Source: Lachnospiraceae bacterium UBA7054 (lineage in GTDB: Bacteria > Bacillota > Clostridia > Lachnospirales > Lachnospiraceae). Taken from it: 30,203 nt of DNA. The notes beneath the pieces are model-generated. The model did not search any database. It saw only the letters and a list, made by a program, of their open reading frames with translations, and was not told where the DNA came from. Of this stretch, positions 23,874-30,203 are shown one piece after another; positions within the stretch are counted from its first letter, which is position 1, and each line of letters starts with the position of its first letter. The stretch covers positions 1 to 30,203 of the forward strand of contig DLAF01000006.1 of the NCBI GenBank assembly GCA_002492725.1, in the 5' to 3' direction. Both the position numbers and the translations under genes were made by a program.

Positions 23874-24914
23874 ATGATGAGAATCATGGCAAATCAAAAA
23901 ATTAAAAGATTATTTTGTGGGATGATCGCCTGTATGGTTTTCTTTACGGCGGTCTCCGTGTTATTTATGTGCTTGAAAGCGGGAATGGAAGCACTTCCCA
24001 TCATATTTTTATATGTATGTATGAGCGGCGGGATCTTGTTTTTCTGTTACCGCTATTTTCAGGAACAGCATGATATCATGGAAAATGCGATTTCGCAGAT
24101 TACGGAATATATCGCCGGCAGCAGGGACATTACAATTGAGTGCAACGATGAGGGCGAGTTATTCCGTCTTTTCCATGAAGTCAATTCTCTGGTTTCTATC
24201 TTAAATGCGCATTTGGAAAAGGAAAAAACCCAAAGAAAATTTCTGAAACAAACCATATCCGATATTTCGCATCAGCTGAAAACACCGCTTGCCGCCCTCA
24301 ATATTTACAACGGTATCCTGCAGGACGAGGCAAATGACTCACCCGCCGTCCAGGAATTTATTCGGCTTTCCGAGCAGGAACTTGACCGCATCGAAACACT
24401 GGTGCAAAATCTGTTGAAAATTACAAAATTGGACGCCGGTATGATTGTGCTTGATAAGTCTCTCCATAACGTATCCGCGCTTGCCGAAAAGGTAAAAGAT
24501 TCTTTTGCGTTTCGCGCCGGACAGGAAGGAAAGGAGATTATTTTGTCGGGTGAGGAATCCGTCGCGCTTCTTTGTGACCAAAGCTGGATTATGGAAGCAG
24601 TCAGCAACCTTGTGAAGAATGCCCTTGATCACACGGAGGAAGGCGGTGTGATCCGTATCGAGTGGCGGGCCTTCGCCTCCTTTGTGCAGATTACGGTAAA
24701 AGATAACGGGAGCGGGATCGATCCGGAGGATCTCTATCATATTTTCAAGCGGTTTTACAGGAGCCGTTTTTCGAAAGACACGCAGGGTATCGGGCTTGGG
24801 TTATCCCTGACGAAAGCAATCGTGGAAGCACACGGCGGAACGATCGAAGTGGACAGCATCGTGGGAGCGGGAACCTCTTTTACCATGAATTTTATGATTC
24901 CTACAAAATTGTAG
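23874..24914 (+). CDS. Sensor histidine kinase with short extracellular loop
   Basis: A 346-residue membrane kinase paired with the upstream regulator. Two hydrophobic segments (about 13-34 and 41-60) are separated by only about six residues, so it has almost no extracellular sensor domain. A dimerisation domain with ISDISHQLKTPLAAL (H133) follows, then the HATPase domain with NLVKNALDHT (N box), VKDNGSGIDPED (G1), IFKRFYRS (F box) and GIGLGLSLTKAIVEAHGG (G2). This is the layout of intramembrane-sensing kinases that receive their signal from a partner ABC transporter. The start at 23874 is likely, with ATGs at 23877 and 23886 also possible. Its stop codon overlaps the palindrome CTACAAAATTGTAG. 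Confidence 0.92.
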   Translation: MMRIMANQKIKRLFCGMIACMVFFTAVSVLFMCLKAGMEALPIIFLYVCMSGGILFFCYRYFQEQHDIMENAISQITEYIAGSRDITIECNDEGELFRLFHEVNSLVSILNAHLEKEKTQRKFLKQTISDISHQLKTPLAALNIYNGILQDEANDSPAVQEFIRLSEQELDRIETLVQNLLKITKLDAGMIVLDKSLHNVSALAEKVKDSFAFRAGQEGKEIILSGEESVALLCDQSWIMEAVSNLVKNALDHTEEGGVIRIEWRAFASFVQITVKDNGSGIDPEDLYHIFKRFYRSRFSKDTQGIGLGLSLTKAIVEAHGGTIEVDSIVGAGTSFTMNFMIPTKL

Positions 24915-24969
24915 GCTGATTGTAATAGAAATGTTGGAATTCTTTGTTATATTGACACTATCCTAATAA
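24901..24969 (+). promoter_or_regulatory. Control region of the ABC transporter operon with TTGTA repeats
   Basis: TTGTAG (24909-24914) and TTGTAA (24920-24925) are direct repeats exactly 11 bp apart, the spacing used by OmpR/PhoB dimers. The first is also half of the palindrome CTACAA-AA-TTGTAG (24901-24914). Possible -10 hexamers downstream are TATATT (24948-24953) and TATCCT (24959-24964), the latter with TTGGAA (24934-24939) at 19 bp. The repeats are seen directly; regulator binding is inferred. Confidence 0.5.
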
Positions 24970-24988
24970 AGAAAGAGGTGTTAATAAC

Positions 24989-25777
24989 ATGAATTTACTG
25001 GAAGTCAAAAAAATCAGCAAAACCTATGGCAGTGGAGAGGCTGCCGTACAGGCATTAAAAAATGTCAGCTTTTCCGTTCCTAAAGGCGAGTTTGTGGCAA
25101 TCGTCGGCGAATCCGGTTCCGGCAAGAGTACGCTGCTCAATATGATAGGAGCGCTTGACGTACCCACGTCCGGTATGGTAACGATCGGCGGCAAGGATAT
25201 CTTTGCCATGAATGACAGGAAACTGACCATTTTCAGGCGGAGAAACATCGGCTTTATTTTTCAGGCATTTAACCTGATACCGGAACTGACCGTGGAGCAG
25301 AATATCATTTTCCCGGTACTGCTTGATTACCAGAAGCCGGATCGGGAGTATTTGGAAGAGCTGCTTGCCGTACTCAACCTGAAAGAACGGCGAAACCATC
25401 TGCCAAGCCAGCTGTCGGGCGGACAGCAGCAGAGGGTGGCGATCGGCAGAGCCCTGCTGACACGACCCGCGCTAATCCTCGCGGACGAACCGACGGGAAA
25501 TTTGGATACGGTAAACAGCAGAGAAGTGATTGCCCTGTTGAAAGAGGCGTCAAAAAAGTACGAACAGACCATCGTTATGATCACGCATAACCGCAGCATT
25601 GCGCATACGGCGGACAGAGTGCTGCAGGTTTCAGACGGGGTGCTGACAGACTTTGGAAAAGCGGAAGATGTTCGGGAAGATGGCGGTTATACGCAGCAGA
25701 CAAGGAAACGGAGACCACAGGGCGATGGAGAGACGCAGGGTTTACCGGAATCGGGAAGGGAAGGTGACCGGGGATGA
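24989..25777 (+). CDS. ABC transporter ATPase, MacB/LolD/BceA type
   Basis: A 262-residue ATPase that would drive the FtsX-type permease encoded next. Walker A is GESGSGKST, the Q loop lies in IFQAFNLIPEL, the signature is LSGGQQQR, Walker B is LILADEPTGNLD and the H loop is MITHN. Such ATPases energise extrusion or lipid-extraction of peptides, antibiotics or lipoproteins. After the normal end of the domain (about residue 225) the protein carries about 38 polar residues (such as QQTRKRRPQGDGETQG) with no hydrophobic content, which is unusual. The ATG at 24989 follows AAGAGGTG. The last bases overlap the permease start by ATGA, so the two are translationally coupled. Confidence 0.93.
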   Translation: MNLLEVKKISKTYGSGEAAVQALKNVSFSVPKGEFVAIVGESGSGKSTLLNMIGALDVPTSGMVTIGGKDIFAMNDRKLTIFRRRNIGFIFQAFNLIPELTVEQNIIFPVLLDYQKPDREYLEELLAVLNLKERRNHLPSQLSGGQQQRVAIGRALLTRPALILADEPTGNLDTVNSREVIALLKEASKKYEQTIVMITHNRSIAHTADRVLQVSDGVLTDFGKAEDVREDGGYTQQTRKRRPQGDGETQGLPESGREGDRG

Positions 25778-28101
25778 AAAGTTATCTCAGTCTGGTAGCG
25801 GTTTCTGCGCGGGTACACAAACGTCAGAGCCGTATGACGCGCCTTTGTATCGTATTGGCAGTGTTTCTGATTACAACGATTTTTTCAATGGCAGAAATGT
25901 TGGCCAGAGGGCAACAGGAAGAAATGATCAGGAAACACGGAAATTATCATATTGCCTTGCAAGGCGTGGAGGAGGATATCGCGGAGCAAATCAGGCAGCG
26001 TCCGGATGTGGCGGTTTTTTGCGAGTATCGTGAGAGAAACACCGACAGGGACGAGGGGTACTATTTAAAGGATAAAAATATTGTATTATACGGCGTGGAA
26101 GAAACCTACCTTTCTGATATCATGAATTATCACAAAGAAGGTTCCTATCCTGTCATGGATCACGAGATTGCGCTATCCGCCGATGCCAAGGAGTTGTTTG
26201 GTATCAAAACGGGAGACAGCGTTACTCTGCAGACGCCCGCAGGAGAAATTGACGTTACGGTGTCCGCGTTTTATGAAGATGATTCGGAGTGGAATAGTAT
26301 CATCGACGGCTGTTGCGGCTATCTGAACCGTTCCTCTTTTCAGAGCATCTGTAACGGCAGTGGGAGTGATGCCGGAACAAAGTATTATCTCCGCTTTTAT
26401 AAGAATGCTGATATCAAAAATGCTATCGCGGACATCAAAGAGGAGTATGGGCTGACAGTGGAGAACGTGGATGAAAATACGGCTGTCCTCAGTCTGCTGG
26501 GAGCAAGCAGTAATCAAATGATGAAATCTCTCTACCCATTGATCATTGCCTGCTTCGTGCTCGTTTTGCTTGCAGGTGTCTTTATGATCTCCAGTTGTAT
26601 GAACAGCACGGTTGCCCAAAGGACGAGTTTCTTTGGCATGATGCGCTGCATCGGCGCAAGCAAGGAGCAGATTGTGCGGTTTGTGAGACTGGAAGCGCTG
26701 AGCTGGTGTAAGAGCGCGATTCCGTCAGGCTGCGTGTTGGGCGTGGCGACGTGCTGGGCGGCATGCGCAATATTACGATTTGTAGTGAAAGGCGAATGGG
26801 CAGATATCCCTCTTTTTGGTGTGAGCACAAGCGGGATTATCAGCGGCATTGCGATCGGGATCATCACAGTGTTTCTTGCGGCGCAGTCTCCCGCAAAACA
26901 GGCAGCGAAGGTGTCCCCCGCCTCGGCGGTGTCCGGCAATGCACAGGCAGCAAAGAAGGTCAGCCATGCGGCAAATACCGGATTCTTCAGAGTGGAGACA
27001 TCTCTGGGTATTCACCATGCGAAGTCGGCAAAGAAGAATCTGTTTTTGATGACAGGGAGCTTTGCGCTTACGATTGTTTTGTTTCTGGTCTTTTCCTCCT
27101 GCCTTGACATTGTAAAAAGGCTGGTTCCGTCGGAGAGTAATTTTTCGCCGGATATCGCCATAGCCAGCGAGGAGAATGGGAATACCATTGACAGAAAATT
27201 GGCACAGGAACTTGCCAAAATACCCGGCGTAGAACATGCTTTTGGGACAATGTATGCTCTCAAGCTGCCTGTCTTGATCAACGGGAGCGAGAGAACAGTC
27301 GATATGATATCCTATGACGAGTATATGTTGGAGACTTCTAAAAAATCAGTGGCAAGCGGCGACTTGTCAAAGGTTTACGGGGATTCCGAGTATGTATTCA
27401 GCATTTTCAGTGAAGACGGCAAATTCAATGTAGGCGATAAAGTAATGATCGGAGAGCAGGAAATGGAACTTGCCTGCGTTTTGTCGGAAGGGGTCGGAAG
27501 CGTCAGCGGATTGCCTGTGATTGTCTGTTCCGAAGAAACGTTTTTACGCCTGATGGGTGAGCAGGGATATATGATGATCAATATGATTTTAGAAAAAGGC
27601 GCGGGGGAGAAGGTCGTGAATCAGGTCCGTTCTTTGGTGGGATCCCACGAATTTATTGACCGCAGGGAGGAAAAATTGACGCAGCATGGCAGTTTTTGGG
27701 TCATGCGGGCGGCGGCATACGGCTTTTTAACGATCATTTCTTTTATTACGGTGTTGAATATCATGAACAATATTTCCATGGGTGTGTCGGCAAGGATCAA
27801 ACAGTATGGTGCGATGCGTGCTGTGGGCATGGAAAGCGGACAGATTACAAGGATGATCACGGCGGAAGCGGTTACTTATGCATTTTGGGGAATGTTTGTC
27901 GGGATCGTGATTGGGCTGGCGTTCCATTATTTGATCTTCCGCACTCTCATTGTTAATCATTTCGGAGGAAGATGGCGGATTCCGTTTTCCACTCTTGCAA
28001 TCATCGCGGCCCTGATTGTCACGGCTTGTATTGTGGCAGTCATAACGCCTGCCAAGCGGATTCGGGGAATGGCGATTACGGAAACCATAAACGAGTTGTA
28101 A
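25774..28101 (+). CDS. FtsX/MacB-type ABC transporter permease
   Basis: A 775-residue permease, partner of the overlapping ATPase gene. It has two repeats of the FtsX pattern: TM1 (about 22-41), an extracellular domain (about 45-250), then three TM segments (about 253-375). The second repeat has TM near 423-442, another extracellular domain (about 445-640), and final TM segments (about 645-765), with the FtsX-like MRAVGMESGQITRMI loop. The first FtsX loop is MMRCIGASKEQIVRFV. This differs from ten-helix BceB permeases. It probably exports or removes an antimicrobial peptide or lipid-linked substrate, sensed through the kinase. The start is ATG at 25774 within ATGA overlap. Substrate unknown. 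Confidence 0.88.
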   Translation: MKSYLSLVAVSARVHKRQSRMTRLCIVLAVFLITTIFSMAEMLARGQQEEMIRKHGNYHIALQGVEEDIAEQIRQRPDVAVFCEYRERNTDRDEGYYLKDKNIVLYGVEETYLSDIMNYHKEGSYPVMDHEIALSADAKELFGIKTGDSVTLQTPAGEIDVTVSAFYEDDSEWNSIIDGCCGYLNRSSFQSICNGSGSDAGTKYYLRFYKNADIKNAIADIKEEYGLTVENVDENTAVLSLLGASSNQMMKSLYPLIIACFVLVLLAGVFMISSCMNSTVAQRTSFFGMMRCIGASKEQIVRFVRLEALSWCKSAIPSGCVLGVATCWAACAILRFVVKGEWADIPLFGVSTSGIISGIAIGIITVFLAAQSPAKQAAKVSPASAVSGNAQAAKKVSHAANTGFFRVETSLGIHHAKSAKKNLFLMTGSFALTIVLFLVFSSCLDIVKRLVPSESNFSPDIAIASEENGNTIDRKLAQELAKIPGVEHAFGTMYALKLPVLINGSERTVDMISYDEYMLETSKKSVASGDLSKVYGDSEYVFSIFSEDGKFNVGDKVMIGEQEMELACVLSEGVGSVSGLPVIVCSEETFLRLMGEQGYMMINMILEKGAGEKVVNQVRSLVGSHEFIDRREEKLTQHGSFWVMRAAAYGFLTIISFITVLNIMNNISMGVSARIKQYGAMRAVGMESGQITRMITAEAVTYAFWGMFVGIVIGLAFHYLIFRTLIVNHFGGRWRIPFSTLAIIAALIVTACIVAVITPAKRIRGMAITETINEL

Positions 28102-28122
28102 CTTTTTGAGGGCAGCTGCGAA

Positions 28123-28148
28123 AGCGGGGCGTTTTTATTCGCCCCGCT
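28123..28148. terminator. GC-rich hairpin between convergent genes
   Basis: AGCGGGGCG and CGCCCCGCT form a perfect 9-bp stem with loop TTTTTATT, lying between the permease stop and the stop of the minus-strand AraC gene. No T-run follows on either strand, so it may stop transcription from both sides only weakly. Confidence 0.5.
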
Positions 28149-28194
28149 GCTCTGTGTAAGAAAGGAAATCTGCCTTTTGCCTGTGCGACAGGAA

Positions 28195-29082
28195 TCATGC
28201 TTTGCGGACAGGAACCCACAATTCGCAAAACAGGCCCTTTTCGCCTTTTTCAAAATAGATTTCAAAGTCTGTATCGTCTGTCTGCACGTAACCTGTCTGC
28301 GGAGAAAACTCTTTGTAGAATTTGCTCCACGTTTCGGCGATGCAGTCGCCGTCTGTGCCCATGCACTTGAATACGGCATAGTCGGCATCTTCTGTTTTCC
28401 ATAAGGAATAGCCATCTTCCAAAAGCTTTTGCACGCCTGCGGAATCGGTATCCGCGTCGATCATCACACCGATGCCGTATTCGAAGTGCGTCTCATTTTC
28501 CTTTGTGGGGCTGCATAAGCCATAGATATCCCGTTTCCCTTCCTTCCGAAGCTGCTTCATGGGTTCGACCAGATTTTTGTCATAGCACTGTGTCCAAAAA
28601 TCGGGGATGCTGTGATCGTTGTCATCATTGATGATCTCGTTGGGAAAAGCCTGAACCCGCGCAATGAACTGCATTGCCTCTCTGTGTTCCATTCTGTAAT
28701 CCATAATACTGCCTCCTTCTGTTATGATTTTTATCACAAGGGGATTGAACAGATGAAGCTTTGCGCCCTGCTTTTTTGCCTGTTTTGGCGTGGAGCCATG
28801 AAAGCGTAAGAAGGCTTTGGAAAAGCTTTCCGGTGATTCATAGCCATACTTGTAGGCGGCATCAATGACGGACAGATCCGTTGTCTGAAGCTCCTGCGCA
28901 GCGAGCGTAAGACGGCGGTTTCTGATATATTCATTGGCCGTCATTCCGGCAATAAAGCTGAAAGTACGATGGAAGTTATAGTTGGACATGTGTATGCTCT
29001 TTGCCACGTCAGTGTAGTTGATGTCCTCGTAAATGTGTTCTTCCATATAAAATATTGCCTGTTGCATCAGTTGGATCGACAT
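28195..29082 (-). CDS. AraC-family regulator with GyrI-like effector domain
   Basis: A 295-residue transcription regulator. The N-terminal ~105 residues are two helix-turn-helix motifs of the AraC type (VAKSIHMSNYNFHRTFSFI; AAYKYGYESPESFSKAFLRF, then GSTPKQ). The C-terminal part (about 120-295) resembles a GyrI/SRPBCC-like small-molecule-binding domain (for example EYGIGVMIDADTD and ADYAVFKCMG, ending CELWVPVRKA). Rob- and BmrR-type proteins with this domain sense lipophilic drugs. The ATG at 29082 is preferred: AAGG and AGG sites precede it, while an extension to 29190 would need a TTG and gives no family match. It is convergent with the ABC transporter operon. Confidence 0.88.
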   Translation of the reverse strand: MSIQLMQQAIFYMEEHIYEDINYTDVAKSIHMSNYNFHRTFSFIAGMTANEYIRNRRLTLAAQELQTTDLSVIDAAYKYGYESPESFSKAFLRFHGSTPKQAKKQGAKLHLFNPLVIKIITEGGSIMDYRMEHREAMQFIARVQAFPNEIINDDNDHSIPDFWTQCYDKNLVEPMKQLRKEGKRDIYGLCSPTKENETHFEYGIGVMIDADTDSAGVQKLLEDGYSLWKTEDADYAVFKCMGTDGDCIAETWSKFYKEFSPQTGYVQTDDTDFEIYFEKGEKGLFCELWVPVRKA

Positions 29083-29266
29083 GTCGTTTCCTGCCTTTCT
29101 TTGAATTACACCTGTACCGGGTTGATTGCCCGCCGCAAGGGACTTTGGTTCGTTCGCCTTGTGTAAAATCATTGTATCGAATTGCGGCAAATAAATCCTG
29201 TCCTCGTTTGCCCAAGATTGCGCTGTTATTTACCTTTTTTCTTCTTGATTTTCATGTGTTTATCAT

Positions 29267-29295
29267 ATTATATTTTTTATGTGAAAAATTAGCAA
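29267..29295 (-). promoter_or_regulatory. Promoter of the AraC-family gene
   Basis: On the minus strand TTGCTA (29295-29290) is followed after 17 bp by TATAAT (29272-29267). The -10 is perfect and the -35 matches four of six. The leader to the ATG at 29082 would be about 180 nt, which is long. Confidence 0.5.
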
Positions 29296-29380
29296 TCTGT
29301 TTCATCGTACATACGGAAACTCAAGATTAAAAATACTTGAAACAGTTCTCCAGATATGATATTTTAGACATAGAGAAAGC

Positions 29381-29465
29381 AACCGCCCACAAGGTGGGTT
29401 GACCTCATAAGGCGAAAAAGAAATTCCACCCCATGAACCGGCCAAAGTTTAGAGGTGGTTTTTCT
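29381..29465 (+). ncRNA. Possible structured RNA or attenuator-like element
   Basis: The first hairpin has CCCAC pairing with GTGGG around a 3-nt loop (within 29381-29400). CCACC (29426-29430) can pair with GGTGG (29454-29458) followed by TTTTTCT, a terminator-like end. ACCTC (29402-29406) can instead pair with GAGGT (29452-29456), overlapping the terminator arm. This is the shape of a terminator/antiterminator switch. No gene follows on the plus strand, so it may be a remnant, for example of a mobile-element end or a resistance-gene leader. Confidence 0.3.
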
Positions 29466-29595
29466 ATGTAGTGCTACTGCTGTAAAAGTGCAAAAATGAT
29501 TAAGGCGAGATCGTCCAATAGAAGCGAAAGAGATCTATTCTATATGCTATAATAGTTCCTATTGGGTCTTAGCCTGTTGAGGGCATTAAAATCTT

Positions 29596-29880
29596 TTAGA
29601 AACCTAATTTGTGCAGCAGTTTTTCAACATCGACGGGCTTCAATACTTTACCCATAGCTGCTACTTTTTCATTTACAACAAGGGCAGGCATACTCATAAC
29701 GCCATATTCCATAACTTTCTGTAAATCGGTTACATATTCTACTTCCACCGAAAGCCCCATTTTCTTAACAGCTTCTTTTGTGTTTTCATATAGTGCATGA
29801 CAGGACGCACAACCTGAGCCTAAAACTTTGATACAGCAAATGCCGTCTTTTCCTTTCTTGTTCTTTTCAAATAGTGCCAT
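29596..29880 (-). CDS. Thioredoxin-like redox-active disulfide protein
   Basis: A 94-residue small thioredoxin-fold protein of the 'redox-active disulfide protein 2' (TIGR00412) type. The CxxC site is in LGSGCASCHAL, and the cis-Pro loop is GVMSMPALVVN. The N-terminus (MALFEKNKKGKDGICC) has a second CC pair. It is the downstream partner of the permease gene, about 50 bp away; permease plus thioredoxin pairs of this kind are often found beside ArsR-type regulators in metal- or arsenic-resistance islands. It may deliver reducing equivalents or bind a metalloid. The gene is AT-rich compared with the core genes. The ATG at 29880 follows a GGAGG site. Confidence 0.85.
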   Translation of the reverse strand: MALFEKNKKGKDGICCIKVLGSGCASCHALYENTKEAVKKMGLSVEVEYVTDLQKVMEYGVMSMPALVVNEKVAAMGKVLKPVDVEKLLHKLGF

Positions 29881-29932
29881 AATAAAATTACCTCCATGTT
29901 AATTTGATTTATTTTTATTACTTCAAAACAAT

Positions 29933-30203
29933 TCATACAAGTAAAAATTGAATTGCATTGAAGAAATAACCGACAACAATAATGCCAATAGTACAAATTG
30001 CTATAAAAACAGCAAGCAGTCTAGGCTTAACAGCTTTGCGGAGCATAATCATAGACGGTAAGGATAAAGTTGTTACGCCCATCATAAAGGATAGGACAAC
30101 ACCGAGCCTTGCGCCTTTTGCCAAAAGCGCTTCGGCAATCGGGATTGTGCCAAAAATATCCGCATACATAGGAACACCCGCAACCGTAGCAATAATAACG
30201 CCT
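29933..30203 (-). CDS. Permease of the DUF318/YraQ type, partial at window edge
   Basis: The C-terminal 90 or so residues of a membrane protein whose start lies beyond the right edge. Reading back from the edge gives GVIIATVAGVPMYADIFGT, then PIAEALLAKGARLGVVLSF and MMGVTTLSLPSMIMLRKAV, ending with a helix (LLAVFIAICTIGIIVVGYFF). This matches the conserved repeat of UPF0718/DUF318 permeases, some of which (ArsP) export organoarsenicals. The frame continues upstream of the in-frame ATG at 30169 with conserved sequence, so that ATG is internal. It is the first gene seen of the pair with the thioredoxin-like protein. Substrate unknown. Confidence 0.75.
   Translation of the reverse strand, partial: GVIIATVAGVPMYADIFGTIPIAEALLAKGARLGVVLSFMMGVTTLSLPSMIMLRKAVKPRLLAVFIAICTIGIIVVGYFFNAIQFLLV

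Larger units (their letters stand above)
29083..29595. other. 513-bp gene-free region
   Basis: No convincing gene is found here. The left half holds the AraC-gene leader and its promoter (29267-29295, minus). The centre (29371-29465) has two hairpins and a T-run. The right part (29515-29565) has an inverted repeat around a TATAAT. The region is AT-rich and marks the boundary with the accessory pair that follows. Confidence 0.6.

Noticed and set aside
24952..24957. TTGACA as a -35 for the ABC operon
   Set aside because: No -10-like hexamer lies 16-18 bp downstream; that position falls in the ribosome binding site of the ATPase gene.
29501..29580. Possible recombinase N-terminus starting ATGATTAAGGCG
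   Set aside because: The frame stops after 18 codons and shows no resolvase motif.
1..30203. CRISPR array, tRNA or rRNA genes, intact IS elements
   Set aside because: I looked for regularly spaced repeats, cloverleaf-like sequences and transposase motifs and saw none.

Overview
The window looks like a chromosomal stretch from an anaerobic Clostridia (Firmicutes), most likely a Lachnospiraceae-type gut bacterium. The reasons are strong AGGAGG-type ribosome binding sites, mid-range GC in the core genes with AT-rich accessory ends, TTGACA/TATAAT-like promoters, a TSCPD-domain protein, a stand-alone TrpB2-type protein, and an OmpR/kinase/ABC cassette. This placement is inference from gene content, not a database result. 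I saw no rRNA, tRNA, CRISPR array or intact insertion sequence.

Left end (1-1409): an AT-rich accessory patch. It holds a complete hicA-hicB toxin-antitoxin pair, with a near-consensus promoter whose spacer carries a repeat that could be the HicB operator. A hairpin terminator and a GNAT acetyltransferase follow.

Central glycan block (1457-10219): seven same-strand, closely packed genes. They are a class II aldolase-like protein, a protein with two tandem nucleotidyltransferase domains, a multi-spanning membrane protein fused to a phosphoribulokinase/uridine-kinase-like domain, a HAD phosphatase, a GT2 glycosyltransferase, a small GDPD/PLC-like protein and a GT-C-type membrane glycosyltransferase. 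Together they read as a pathway that makes, phosphorylates and nucleotide-activates an unusual sugar or polyol phosphate and delivers it at the membrane. I could not match this set to a named pathway, so it is the best candidate here for an undescribed system.

Housekeeping and metabolic block (10255-23103): a lone minus-strand membrane protein, then a TSCPD protein, murG, pgi and a trpB2-like gene ending at a strong terminator. Next comes a tight run of uxuA and uxuB (glucuronate branch), a D-2-hydroxyacid dehydrogenase, an MTA/SAH deaminase, a degenerate EAL-HDOD signalling protein and a Thermotoga/archaeal-type S-adenosylhomocysteine hydrolase, closed by another terminator. The deaminase and hydrolase could run SAH recycling through S-inosylhomocysteine.

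Right end (23175-30203): an OmpR-type response regulator, a short-loop histidine kinase, and a MacB/LolD-type ATPase with its FtsX permease. The regulator probably controls the transporter through TTGTA direct repeats spaced 11 bp apart. A convergent AraC/GyrI-type regulator follows. After it comes about 510 bp of non-coding DNA with several hairpins, then an AT-rich minus-strand pair (thioredoxin-like redox protein and a permease cut by the window edge) that looks like a second accessory patch.
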